Source of the DNA: an uncultured Draconibacterium sp. | GTDB taxonomy: Bacteria > Bacteroidota > Bacteroidia > Bacteroidales > Prolixibacteraceae | Direction: 5' to 3' | DNA: 64,000 nt | Assembly (NCBI RefSeq): GCF_963675065.1 | Contig: NZ_OY775905.1 | Location: 1,252,501 to 1,316,500 of the forward strand | Part shown: positions 1 through 8,962 of the stretch, piece by piece | How positions within the stretch are numbered: the first letter of the stretch is position 1 | Layout: every line of letters begins with the position of its first letter | The notes under the pieces: model-generated | What the model was told of the DNA's origin: nothing | Seen by the model: only the letters and a program-made list of their open reading frames with translations | The model's database searches: none | Program-made: the position numbers and the translations under genes

Positions 1-306
1 TAACAGATTATAACAGGTTGAACCGGTAATTGCCGCTCCAAAACCATCCATTGTCTGATAGCGTGTTTCAGGCTCCAGATTAATGGTTGTTGGCGACATA
101 TTGCTTTTATCGCTAAAGTCAACCGCTTTTGTTGCAAAATCCAACGACCGGGTATTGGTAGTGATGTATAGTGTAACATCTCCTGTTACCGGTTCCGGTT
201 GTTCAGGTTCTTCAACTTCACCATTATTATCATCGCTACAGGCAATAAAACCACAGCAAAGCAGTGCTATCAGCAAAATAAATTTTATATCGAATAATTT
301 CCTCAT
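1..306 (-). CDS. GH30 glycoside hydrolase lipoprotein (partial, N-terminus only)
   Basis: Only the first 102 codons are inside the window; the frame is open to base 1. The protein starts with a lipoprotein signal peptide ending FIAC (Cys23), followed by an Asp/Asn/Glu/Pro-rich linker typical of surface lipoproteins. Residues 83-97 read YQTMDGFGAAITGST, the hallmark start of the GH30 (glucosylceramidase/endo-beta-1,6-glucanase) catalytic barrel. It begins 4 bases after the stop of the binding-lipoprotein gene, so it is the fourth gene of a SusC-SusD-SGBP-GH30 operon. In Bacteroidota this order is known for beta-1,6-glucan loci; the exact linkage specificity here is inferred. The catalytic glutamates lie outside the window. 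Confidence 0.85.
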   Translation of the reverse strand, partial: MRKLFDIKFILLIALLCCGFIACSDDNNGEVEEPEQPEPVTGDVTLYITTNTRSLDFATKAVDFSDKSNMSPTTINLEPETRYQTMDGFGAAITGSTCYNLL

Positions 307-310
307 TGTA

Positions 311-1702
311 TTAAAGCGTTACTTTTTCAATGTTTACCGTGTTATCGTTTAGGTTGATTGTAAAACGATAGTTGGCTGATTCAACAAGCGGATCGTTCTC
401 ACCATTCGGAATGGTCCAATCGTTATCGCCTGAAATGATCTGTTCGCCGGTAAACGTAAACTGACCTGCTTTTTTCTCATTTCCCCAACCGGTATTTTCA
501 AAAGGTTTGAATCCGGCGAAATGATCGTGATCACCCGGAGTGAAGAACGTTCCCTGGTAAATGCCATCCCCGATTTGACGCAACAACACATAATTCAGCA
601 CGTTTCCGAAACCCCAACTGGTATGAACGCGGGTGTGTCCGGCGTAAACTGCCCCGATTTCCTCAGTACTAACGTTGGTAGGATAGCCCAAACCGTAACC
701 ACAAGCCAGAAGGTATTGTGGATAAGAAGGATTATCAACGCCTACAAAAATATTTTTACGAACCGGGTTGTAGTAAATGGTGTATTCACCGGTTTCTCCA
801 AGGAAAGTTACACGGCTGTCGGCTGTGCGCTCGAAGAAATCGGGATTGTAAATATTAGCTGCATCACCCAACTGCCCAAACACAGTGTAGGTTTTTCCCT
901 TTTCCAGTGTGCGGGTAAGCGTGCGGAAAGCTTCGCCGTTAACATCCTGATTGGCGAATGCAGAAAGGGCCAAATCATCATCGCCCAACTGGCTTCCGGT
1001 GGTTGCCGCTGTAAAAGCGTAATTATCGAAAACGAAGGTTTTTGTGTAATCGGCATCAGGCGTATACACAAAAGCCGACTCGCCATTTTGGTCGATCATG
1101 GCCAATTTTCCATTAACATTACCGTACACATCGCCACTGTAATCAATCGTATTATCAGAATTGAGTTGCTCTGCAATTTTGTAATTCACCGATGTTTCCA
1201 GCGTTAAGTCGTTACCCGCAAACTGGTTGTTGTCTGATGGCTCCAACGTAACCACGCTACCATTGTCGGTAACCAAATAAAGCTGGCTGTAAACCGGGCG
1301 ACTCCCTGTTAGTTCTGTAATATCAGCACTTACCGAACCGTTAAGAACATTTCGGGCCTCCAACTTTATCCGCACCGCGGAATTATCGGCCTGATCAACC
1401 AATAAGGGAACATAAACCGAATGTTCAACCGAATAATCGTCGCCGGCTAATGGAATTTCGCCGCTTGCTACAGTTCGTCCTTCCGAAACCAGCTCGTAAG
1501 CCAGCGAAGTAAGCATTGTAGACGGATCGGTAATTCTTGCCGACAAGGTAATTGAGTCGCCAAATGTAAAGCTCGAAGGGCTAACTGTTGCCGTCTCAAT
1601 AAAAGGTGTAGATTCTTTTCGGGGGCCGTATTCGTCTTCGCATGAAGCAAATAACGAGGCAATTATCCCGGTTAAAATAAAAATTTTATATAAAGGTTTC
1701 AT
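311..1702 (-). CDS. Surface glycan-binding lipoprotein (SusE/F-position, DUF5125/DUF5121-like)
   Basis: This 463-residue protein has a lipoprotein signal with the lipobox LFASC (Cys21) and is predicted to be entirely beta-sheet. The N-terminal third (about residues 35-130) looks like an Ig-like domain, and the rest is two or more beta-sandwich modules rich in aromatic residues (for example HTSWGFGNVLNYVLL and GHDHFAGFKPF-type stretches) that could stack on sugar rings. It lies between susD (32 bases upstream) and the GH30 gene (4 bases downstream), which is the usual place of the surface glycan-binding protein. The family name is a judgement from overall look; the function as a non-catalytic glycan binder on the outer membrane is inferred mainly from position and lipobox. 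Confidence 0.72.
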   Translation of the reverse strand: MKPLYKIFILTGIIASLFASCEDEYGPRKESTPFIETATVSPSSFTFGDSITLSARITDPSTMLTSLAYELVSEGRTVASGEIPLAGDDYSVEHSVYVPLLVDQADNSAVRIKLEARNVLNGSVSADITELTGSRPVYSQLYLVTDNGSVVTLEPSDNNQFAGNDLTLETSVNYKIAEQLNSDNTIDYSGDVYGNVNGKLAMIDQNGESAFVYTPDADYTKTFVFDNYAFTAATTGSQLGDDDLALSAFANQDVNGEAFRTLTRTLEKGKTYTVFGQLGDAANIYNPDFFERTADSRVTFLGETGEYTIYYNPVRKNIFVGVDNPSYPQYLLACGYGLGYPTNVSTEEIGAVYAGHTRVHTSWGFGNVLNYVLLRQIGDGIYQGTFFTPGDHDHFAGFKPFENTGWGNEKKAGQFTFTGEQIISGDNDWTIPNGENDPLVESANYRFTINLNDNTVNIEKVTL

Positions 1703-1734
1703 TTTACTCTCTTTTATATTTTTCGGTTTGAATT

Positions 1735-3279
1735 CTAATATCCGGGATTTTGTACCAGGTTTGGATTCTGGTCAATAATATCCTGCGGAACAGGAAGGAT
1801 ATACGACAGGTTTGTAAACGGATAAACCTGTGCCGGACGTCCTTCGTCTTTATCGTACACTGCATTCATTACTTCCTCTACTTTTTCCAAACGAACAAGG
1901 TCGAACCAGCGCTGGCCTTCCATTGCCAGCTCAAGACGGCGTTCTTTCAGATAAGCTTCCATAATTGCATCCTCTCCCGCTGAAGCTGCTACAGGAAGAT
2001 TGTTCAAGCCTGCACGCTGGCGGGTTTGGTTGATAATCTGAGCTGCACCACTATAATCTCCTTTTCCGATCAGCGCCTCAGCTTTTAGCAAAAGGATATC
2101 GGCATAACGCATTTTTATTGTACTGTTGTAGGCACTACGGCATTTGTACATAAATGCATAATTATCAGCCGGGTAATAGATATTCCAACCGCAACTGTAA
2201 AAAACAACTGTTTCGGCGTAGCGTTTGTCACCCACTTCGCTTTTAAAAGCTTTAATCAAATCGCGTGACGGTGTGATCCACTTCGCCCAGGTGAAATAGA
2301 AAGTCCAGTCGTTAAGCGGACGACCATACATCCAGGTTGCCCAGTTGGTATTTCCAGGAAAATATTGTGCTTCAAAAATGGTCTCTTTTGTGTTACGGGC
2401 TTTGGCATCAATTGCCTTGTTTTCTTGTGAAGGTGGCGAGTTCGGATCTGTTAGTACGACACCAAACAAATCGTTGAAATCGTCAACCAGTTCATAGCCA
2501 TCGGCAGCCAGCTCATCGGCATACTGAATTACTTTGTCGTAATCGCGTAAAGGTTTTTCGGCATAAATTTTAGCCAGCAAAGCACGGGCAACCGATTTTG
2601 AAAACTGAGTTTTATCCTGTGGGTCGTTATCTGGTGCATATTGTAAACCTTCCAAAAGATCGATCTCAATTTGCTGGTAAATCGTTAATGCATCGGTTTG
2701 TGGCGGGAAATAAGCCGGGTAAACATCATCAATGGTTTCTGAAGTAATGTCGCCGGCAACAGTTGTTACCAAAGGAACATTTCCCCAAATCCGAACCATG
2801 TCAAAATAGATCATCGCCCTTAATATTTTCGCCTCGGCTTTATACTGAAGTTTTTCAGCATCTGTTAAAGCCGGATCGTTTACGTCGTCAATAAAACTGA
2901 TCAAGCGGTTGGCCTGTGCGATATTTCCCATGTGGCTATTCCAGTCCCTTCTCAGGTTCGTATTCGAGCCTTCAATTGAGTTGACTTCGAATGGAGTAGT
3001 TTCGGCACCCGGAGAACCTGCATAGGCATTATCAGAGTGCGATTCGGCCAGCAACAACATATCCAGGTACCAGTGTTCCTGGCTGTTTTTGTACAAATTA
3101 AGTAGAGTCTGTCTGTGCGCTAAAACGTCAGATTTATCTTCAAATACAACCTGAACACTGTCCTCGCTCACTCCTTCAGTTACATCTGAATAGGTATCTA
3201 AAGGATCATAATCCATGGAGCAAGCTGCTAACAGCGATAGGATTAGAATAGATAAAATATATTTTGTCTTCATTTTCAT
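1735..3279 (-). CDS. susD: SusD/RagB-family nutrient-binding lipoprotein (PUL1)
   Basis: A 514-residue SusD homologue. It has a lipoprotein signal ending LLAAC (Cys20), a TPR-like alpha-helical body with the family pattern of repeated helices (KAEAKILRAMIYFDMVRIWGN region, about residues 145-165), and the classic C-terminal block: YADILLLKAEALIGKGD, then YLKERRLELAMEGQRWFDLVRL and an ending of the form PVPQDIIDQNPNLVQNPGY. SusD proteins form a lid over the SusC barrel and capture oligosaccharides. The gene follows susC by 95 bases and precedes the binding-protein gene. The start at MKMKTKY is kept because it immediately precedes the hydrophobic signal; MKTKY two codons later is also possible. 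Confidence 0.95.
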   Translation of the reverse strand: MKMKTKYILSILILSLLAACSMDYDPLDTYSDVTEGVSEDSVQVVFEDKSDVLAHRQTLLNLYKNSQEHWYLDMLLLAESHSDNAYAGSPGAETTPFEVNSIEGSNTNLRRDWNSHMGNIAQANRLISFIDDVNDPALTDAEKLQYKAEAKILRAMIYFDMVRIWGNVPLVTTVAGDITSETIDDVYPAYFPPQTDALTIYQQIEIDLLEGLQYAPDNDPQDKTQFSKSVARALLAKIYAEKPLRDYDKVIQYADELAADGYELVDDFNDLFGVVLTDPNSPPSQENKAIDAKARNTKETIFEAQYFPGNTNWATWMYGRPLNDWTFYFTWAKWITPSRDLIKAFKSEVGDKRYAETVVFYSCGWNIYYPADNYAFMYKCRSAYNSTIKMRYADILLLKAEALIGKGDYSGAAQIINQTRQRAGLNNLPVAASAGEDAIMEAYLKERRLELAMEGQRWFDLVRLEKVEEVMNAVYDKDEGRPAQVYPFTNLSYILPVPQDIIDQNPNLVQNPGY

Positions 3280-3374
3280 GTGATTAAAATTGTTTATTTA
3301 TATGGTATCACATGGAACTCGCTGTTTAAACATTTGCTTTTGTGCGAACTATTTCCATGCTCGTTTCATATGAT

Positions 3375-6350
3375 TTAAAATTCAACATTCAACCCAAAAA
3401 CAAAAGTCTTACTGTGTGGGTAGGTTCCCCAATCGATACCTTGAACGGCACCACTGTTCCCCCATTGATTTACTTCAGGATCCATTCCGCTATAGTCGGT
3501 AAGCGTTAACAGGTTGGTTGCGGTAACATAAGGTTGCAAACGCGAAACACCCAGTTTGTTAAGAATACCGCCACTGAAGTTGTAAGAGAAGGTTATATCT
3601 TTTACACGCAGGTAACTGCCGTCTTCAACAAAATAACTTGAAGGTTGCATAACAAAACCGGCTTTTGGTACATCAGTAATTTGTCCGGGTGTACGCCAGC
3701 GGTGAAGCACTTCTGTAGATTGGTTTTTCAAATCGTACATTCCCATCACATCCCCTTTCGAGGCATTAAAGATGTCGTTGCCAACAGCTCCCTGCAGAAA
3801 AACATTCAGGCTAAAACCTTTGTACGAAAACGAGTTGGTTAACCCAAAGGTAAAGGCCGGGTTCGGATCGCCAATGTAGGTTCTGTCTGACGCTGTAATT
3901 TTGCCGTCTTCATTTGTGTCGCGGTACATCAATTCTCCTGTTTCCGGATCAACTCCATCACTTATATAACCATAGAATCCACCAAGCGCACGTCCGGGTT
4001 CGTTACGTACAACACGAATTTGGTGAAAGGCGTCAGTAGTTTCAGCATCATAATAAATTTGCTGTAATTCCAGACTCTTCAATTCATTTGTGTTATGCGA
4101 AATATTAAAGTCGGTGTTCCAGGTGAAAGCACCTGTAAAGTTGCGGGAACTTACCGATAACTCAACACCTCGGTTCATCATTTCACCCTCGTTTCGTACA
4201 ATATTGCTTGATGCTGCAGCACCCGCCGGCAGCGAAACATACATCAGCATATCTTCAGTGTGTTTCGAATAATAGTCCATTGCAATCGTTACGCGGTCCG
4301 AAAATAATGTGGCATCCAAACCAAGGTTAACCTGAGAAGTAGTTTCCCATTTTAGGTCGGATGTACGAAGGTTTGCCTGTGTAATAAGCGGCAATGCATC
4401 TTCCTGCCCTGTTTCGAACCAGGCCTGACGAGTAATGTTGTAACGTTGCAAATAAGCATAGTCGCCAACTCCCGACTGGTTACCGGTTTGTCCCCAGCCA
4501 CCTCTGATCTTCAAATCGTCGATCCAGGTTAATCCCTGCATGAATTCTTCTGACGACATACGCCATGCTGCCGAGAATGAAGGGAATGTTCCCCAACGAT
4601 AATCGGGATGTAGTTTTGACGAACCGTCTTCACGAACATTGAATGTAAAAAGGTACTTACTTTCGTAATTGTATGACAAACGTCCGAAAACCGACATGAT
4701 TCCCCAGGCCGAAGCGCCGGTACCGGTACCGTTCCAGGAAATTTTATTTGCCGCGTTTAAAGTATGGATAGTATCATCTTTATAGTGCGAGCCATTAACA
4801 TAGCTTTGCGACCACTGCGAATCGGTCCACGAAGTACCGGCCATTGCTTCAAAATTGTGTTTCTCGGCAAATGTCTTTTTAAAGGTCATTACATTATCGA
4901 AAACCATCAATGTATTGGTACTTCTGGTATCCCAGGCATTTCCCCAGTCATCTCTGTCGGAACCATGTACCGGAGGATTAAAACCTGTATTTTTGCCGTT
5001 ACGACGATCTAAAGTGAACGATGATTTCAACGTTAATTCAGGTAAAAAAGTAATGGTTGAACTACCTGAAGCAATCAGGCGGTTCTCGTTATTCTTATTG
5101 TTTTTACCATTTTCGATCGATTCGATCGGGTTTACAATATTTTGTCCGAAGAAAGTGCGGTTATATAATCCTGTTTCAGGATCGACAATGTTTGACGCGG
5201 TTGGCAAGTTAACAACCGATAGCACTACACCTCCTCGGTTTGATCCGGCGCCGGTAGTTACTCCGTTGCGGGTGTTATCCGAATACGACAAATTTAAACC
5301 AATATTCAACCAGCTACGTACCTGGCTTTCGAGGTTACTGCGCAGGTTATATCTGCGGAAAAATGCAGAGCTGAGAACCCCTTTTTCATTCAAGTAACCT
5401 CCGGAAATAAAGTAGCGTGTTTTTTCGTTACCATCCGAAATCTGTAACTGATAGTTTTGAGTGATACCCGTTCCGTATACTTCGTTGAACCAATCGGTTT
5501 GATCTGTGGTACCATCAGGAATTGCCCCCGGACGAATTTCGTCCATCAGCTCCTTATACTGGGCAGCATTTAACGACTCGATCTGGTTGGCAACATGGCT
5601 AATACCAAATTGCGTATTCAGCGAAATTTTTGCTTCGCCACTGGCCTGCTTGGTGGTAATAAGAATTACACCGTTTGCCGCTCTCGAACCATAGATTGCC
5701 GCCGATGAAGCATCTTTCAGGATTTGCATACTGGCAATATCCATTGGCGAAAGGAAGTTGAGGTTATCAACCGGAACCCCATCCACCACGTATAAAGGAT
5801 TGTTGCTTCCGTTAAACGAAGTAGTACCACGCACACGAATAACCATTTCGCCACCGGGAGCTCCGTTAGGCTGGTAAACGTTAACACCTGCCGCTTTTCC
5901 CTGAATGGCCTGTGCTGCCGATACAATCGGACGTTCGTCGATCTCTTTGGTTGAAACTGTTGAAACCGCTGTGGTAACATCTCTCCGGGCAACCGAACCA
6001 TAACCGATTACCACTACTTCATCCAACTGCTTTAAGTCTTCTTTCAACGCTACTTTGATTGTGCTCTGGTTACCCACAGTAACTTCCTGCGAATTGTATC
6101 CAATAAATGAAAAGACAAGAATAGCATCATTTCCGGGAACTGAAATCATGTAATTACCGTTTGGATCGGTAAGCGTGCCTTTCAACGTGCCTTTGATTAC
6201 AATATTCACACCTGGTAAGGGATCGCCAGATGCATCACTTACCACTCCCCGAATTTCAATCGGGTTTTGTGCCTGCAATGAGAGATTAAAGCCCATTAAC
6301 ACCACTAAAAAAAAGAGTGGAATTTTAAATTTTAAGAGTTTTGTCCTCAT
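3375..6350 (-). CDS. susC: SusC-type TonB-dependent outer-membrane oligosaccharide transporter (PUL1)
   Basis: A 991-residue TonB-dependent transporter with a signal peptide (cleavage near LQAQ, about residue 27). A CarboxypepD_reg-like beta-sandwich (IRGVVSDASGDPLPGVNI onward, about 32-110) comes first, then the TonB-box-like region DEVVVIGYG and a plug domain with the SusC signatures LYVVDGVPVDN and AAIYGSRAANGVILITTK. A 22-strand barrel follows, ending in FVFGLNVEF with a terminal aromatic. There is no STN domain, so regulation is not through an anti-sigma factor. It is the first gene of the minus-strand PUL1 operon and probably imports beta-glucan oligosaccharides, to judge from the linked GH30. 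Confidence 0.96.
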   Translation of the reverse strand: MRTKLLKFKIPLFFLVVLMGFNLSLQAQNPIEIRGVVSDASGDPLPGVNIVIKGTLKGTLTDPNGNYMISVPGNDAILVFSFIGYNSQEVTVGNQSTIKVALKEDLKQLDEVVVIGYGSVARRDVTTAVSTVSTKEIDERPIVSAAQAIQGKAAGVNVYQPNGAPGGEMVIRVRGTTSFNGSNNPLYVVDGVPVDNLNFLSPMDIASMQILKDASSAAIYGSRAANGVILITTKQASGEAKISLNTQFGISHVANQIESLNAAQYKELMDEIRPGAIPDGTTDQTDWFNEVYGTGITQNYQLQISDGNEKTRYFISGGYLNEKGVLSSAFFRRYNLRSNLESQVRSWLNIGLNLSYSDNTRNGVTTGAGSNRGGVVLSVVNLPTASNIVDPETGLYNRTFFGQNIVNPIESIENGKNNKNNENRLIASGSSTITFLPELTLKSSFTLDRRNGKNTGFNPPVHGSDRDDWGNAWDTRSTNTLMVFDNVMTFKKTFAEKHNFEAMAGTSWTDSQWSQSYVNGSHYKDDTIHTLNAANKISWNGTGTGASAWGIMSVFGRLSYNYESKYLFTFNVREDGSSKLHPDYRWGTFPSFSAAWRMSSEEFMQGLTWIDDLKIRGGWGQTGNQSGVGDYAYLQRYNITRQAWFETGQEDALPLITQANLRTSDLKWETTSQVNLGLDATLFSDRVTIAMDYYSKHTEDMLMYVSLPAGAAASSNIVRNEGEMMNRGVELSVSSRNFTGAFTWNTDFNISHNTNELKSLELQQIYYDAETTDAFHQIRVVRNEPGRALGGFYGYISDGVDPETGELMYRDTNEDGKITASDRTYIGDPNPAFTFGLTNSFSYKGFSLNVFLQGAVGNDIFNASKGDVMGMYDLKNQSTEVLHRWRTPGQITDVPKAGFVMQPSSYFVEDGSYLRVKDITFSYNFSGGILNKLGVSRLQPYVTATNLLTLTDYSGMDPEVNQWGNSGAVQGIDWGTYPHSKTFVFGLNVEF

Positions 6351-6736
6351 AAAGAATTTGATTAGTTAAATATTTATTTAAACAGATTTTATTCCCCGAC
6401 ATGGGAAACAGGTAATGGCTCTATGCAAAAAACACTAGCTCGAAAGATTAAATCTCCATCTGCTGTTTTAAGTTCGTAAAGCTTATCTGTTTTCTCAATT
6501 ACAAAACTATGGCTTGAGTAGCTTGCTTTTTTTTTGAGGGATAGGAAAGTGGATTAATGCGAGCACACAAGAAATGTACAACACTCTATTTCTGCCACTT
6601 AACAAAATGAAACACAGAAATAAAAGTGGACTAAGGGGAAAATAATAAAGAAATATTAACGGAAATAATCGTGAAAATTGAATATTGTATTTATAACGTT
6701 AACACGTCCCAGGTGCACGATAAAATTCGTACACAA
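6351..6736 (-). promoter_or_regulatory. Leader/promoter region of PUL1
   Basis: This 386-base AT-rich gap lies between the regulator gene and susC, both on the minus strand. No gene is seen. It should hold the PUL1 promoter and the operator for the neighbouring regulator. On the minus strand a TAGTTTTG match to the Bacteroidota -7 element (TAnnTTTG) lies at 6503-6510, but no good -33 element was found, so the promoter position is weak. No clear terminator after the regulator gene was recognised. Confidence 0.35.
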
Positions 6737-8377
6737 TTATCGAATTTGTGTTATCCTTTCTTCAAAATCGTTACGCGATTTTGACCTGTTTTTTGTTTTT
6801 GCCCGATAATTATAAATGGTATTTACAGAGTATCTTAAAAAGTCGGCAATTTGCGAGCTGTTACTAATTCCCAACCTGATTAATGCCAGAATTCGCAATT
6901 CGGTATTCAGGAGTTCTTCTTCTTTCAACTCAAACTTTTCTTCATCCAGCAACAGCTCGTTTACCTTGTCGACAAAATGGGGAAATATGCGTAAAAAGGC
7001 CTTATCAAAATTCCTAAAAAGTTCTTCCGCCTCATCATCCATCATTTCCTGCGAACGAGTAAGCGCATGCAACTCGGAAACCTGGCCGTTGGTTATCTTT
7101 TTGTTTACCAAACGACGGAAGCTTTCCATTTTATCAATATAGGTTGAGCAAAGTTTTATAAAATGTCCGATATAAACTTCTTTAATATGGTCCGATTCCG
7201 AGAGATCCATATTTACAATTTGTAGTTGATCATTTACTTTTTGCAGCTCAGTATTTAAATTTTGCAAACTCGAATTGGCCTTTTGTAAATATTTACGCGT
7301 CTCGGATAAACGCCTCATCTGGCTGTAAATATAAACAAGTGCAACAGTTAGCAGAAGCCCCAAAATACTGGAAAGTAGAAGATAATTTTGTAGTTGCCGG
7401 TTTTTCTTTTCAACGGTTGCCTGGTATGTCCTGTCAATTAACGACAATATTCCGGCACTTTGCAAACTACGGAGACGTGCATTATAAAATACAGTTTCGC
7501 TCCACGAAAAACGAATATAGTTGTAAGCACGTTCCATATCATTTTCCTGAAATAGTATTTCTGCCAGCATCCACAACGAGGCATGGTCTTTTGTTGCAGA
7601 TAATATATCGGACAAAGCCGACTGGGCCAGATAATACTTTACCCCATCAGTATCTTTAATTCTCCGGTAGGTTAGCGAACGGTTGTAACTGGCAATTGCG
7701 AACTCCCGGGTACCTATCGAACTGTTGGCCAGAATAGTATCATTTACACTTAGTGCTTCCTGTATTTTTCCGGCATTCCTCAGGTTTTCCTCTTTCAAGG
7801 CATAATACAAATCGCTTGTTGAAGAAAGTACGTTGTACAACGAATCCGAATAACGATTTGATATTTTCCAGTATCGCTCCGCGCCCTTTTTGTTTTGCGT
7901 ATAAAAAGCTAATTCAGAGTATACATGCCTATACGTATCATAATATTCGCTCAGTAAATTATCAGGAACTTTCCTGCTTTCAATTGAAGAAACTAAATCG
8001 ACAGCTTCAAGATACATCCCGGTTGATGCCATCAGATAGGCCAGGCTAAGCTCGCTTTCGTATAACAAAGTAGTATCATCCAGGTATTTGGCAACATCTA
8101 TATTTCTGTTTTTGTAGTGTATTGCCGAATCGCAAATGTAGGGTCGGTATTCATCATACAATTTCGCATTCAGGCTATACTCCTCAATGGTATTAGGCGA
8201 AACTGTACGCAATTGATTTTTCAGCGCCTGAATACGTTCCTCTTTCTGCTGTTGATAAACCTTATGATTTTCGATTGCTGCATCCAAACGATTCATAAGC
8301 GAATCCAAAGCAGAATGCCCGAAAACAATCCCGGGCATGAACAAAATCAGGCTAATCAACAATTTGATGCATTTCAT
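6737..8377 (-). CDS. Transmembrane TPR/HTH regulator, DUF6377-type (PUL1 regulator)
   Basis: A 546-residue protein with an N-terminal signal peptide (ending around VFGHS), then an alpha-helical, TPR-like periplasmic region (about 25-325). A single membrane helix follows (LLLSSILGLLLTVALVYIY, about 330-350), then a long coiled coil (SSLQNLNTELQKVNDQL) and a C-terminal helical domain ending in a winged/LuxR-like HTH (LRILALIRLGISNSSQIADF and SVNTIYNYRAKTKNRSKS). This layout matches Bacteroidota DUF6377 proteins, one-component transmembrane transcription regulators beside SusC/SusD loci. No kinase or receiver domain is present. It lies directly upstream of susC on the same strand and is the likely PUL1 activator; the ligand is unknown. 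Confidence 0.82.
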   Translation of the reverse strand: MKCIKLLISLILFMPGIVFGHSALDSLMNRLDAAIENHKVYQQQKEERIQALKNQLRTVSPNTIEEYSLNAKLYDEYRPYICDSAIHYKNRNIDVAKYLDDTTLLYESELSLAYLMASTGMYLEAVDLVSSIESRKVPDNLLSEYYDTYRHVYSELAFYTQNKKGAERYWKISNRYSDSLYNVLSSTSDLYYALKEENLRNAGKIQEALSVNDTILANSSIGTREFAIASYNRSLTYRRIKDTDGVKYYLAQSALSDILSATKDHASLWMLAEILFQENDMERAYNYIRFSWSETVFYNARLRSLQSAGILSLIDRTYQATVEKKNRQLQNYLLLSSILGLLLTVALVYIYSQMRRLSETRKYLQKANSSLQNLNTELQKVNDQLQIVNMDLSESDHIKEVYIGHFIKLCSTYIDKMESFRRLVNKKITNGQVSELHALTRSQEMMDDEAEELFRNFDKAFLRIFPHFVDKVNELLLDEEKFELKEEELLNTELRILALIRLGISNSSQIADFLRYSVNTIYNYRAKTKNRSKSRNDFEERITQIR

Positions 8378-8489
8378 ATATAAGTACTCTGCTTTCTAAA
8401 CATCCACAAAGTAAACATTTTTCATTTCATTTTCTAAATCGTTCGAATTCTGAGGAAACTAGTAATTTTCAAATTTTTTCGAAAGCAGA

Positions 8490-8777
8490 TTACAGCACAA
8501 TCACTCCCTCAATCTTATCCACCTTCTCGGTTATCTCTATAATATGGTCGGCCGATTTCATTAAAGCCACAGAGGTAACAGACACGTGTTTTAGATTAGC
8601 AGTATGCTTAAATGTTACTTTACCTTCTTTGGGCAGTAAGTCTTTTACCTGATCAACTTTACCTTCTTCATTGGGAATAATAAACTTAAACATATATTTC
8701 AGTGGCCATGTTTCTGTTTCCATCAGCCGATAGCGCAGATTTTTATATTTATCCATTTTCTTATTTTTCACTTCCAT
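8490..8777 (-). CDS. DUF493 family protein
   Basis: A 95-residue cytosolic protein. After a short basic start it shows the DUF493 (YbeD-like) alpha/beta ferredoxin-fold pattern: WPLKYMFKFIIPN, a middle KEGKVTFKHTANLKHVSVTSVALM strand-helix stretch, and a C-terminal EKVDKIEGVIVL strand. Proteins of this family are small, ACT-like in fold and often have no assigned function. It stands alone between the two PUL regulators, unrelated to sugar use as far as can be seen. An ATG eight codons inside (MDKYKN) is a possible alternative start. Confidence 0.85.
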   Translation of the reverse strand: MEVKNKKMDKYKNLRYRLMETETWPLKYMFKFIIPNEEGKVDQVKDLLPKEGKVTFKHTANLKHVSVTSVALMKSADHIIEITEKVDKIEGVIVL

Positions 8778-8962
8778 ATACTAATACAGCCAAACATTTC
8801 TTTTCGTTCACTTTGTAACTAAAAATCTTAGCATCTTTTGGATATACTAAAATTCAAACCGGGGCACAAAGATTAGATTTTTAGCCAAATTTCACCACTT
8901 GATATTAATATTGTATTTTAGAAACTTGTAATTAAAGTAATATTCTACCAACAGCCGGAGAT

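Noticed and set aside
521..1207. 228-codon plus-strand open frame
   Set aside because: Antisense to the binding-lipoprotein gene, no recognisable domain, low-complexity shadow of the real frame.
4855..5397. 180-codon plus-strand open frame
   Set aside because: Antisense to susC of PUL1; explained by codon bias of the real gene.
6574..6583. ATGTACAACA shared (inverted) with 11841-11850 near PUL2
   Set aside because: A 10-base match between two intergenic regions is expected by chance often enough, with no flanking similarity.
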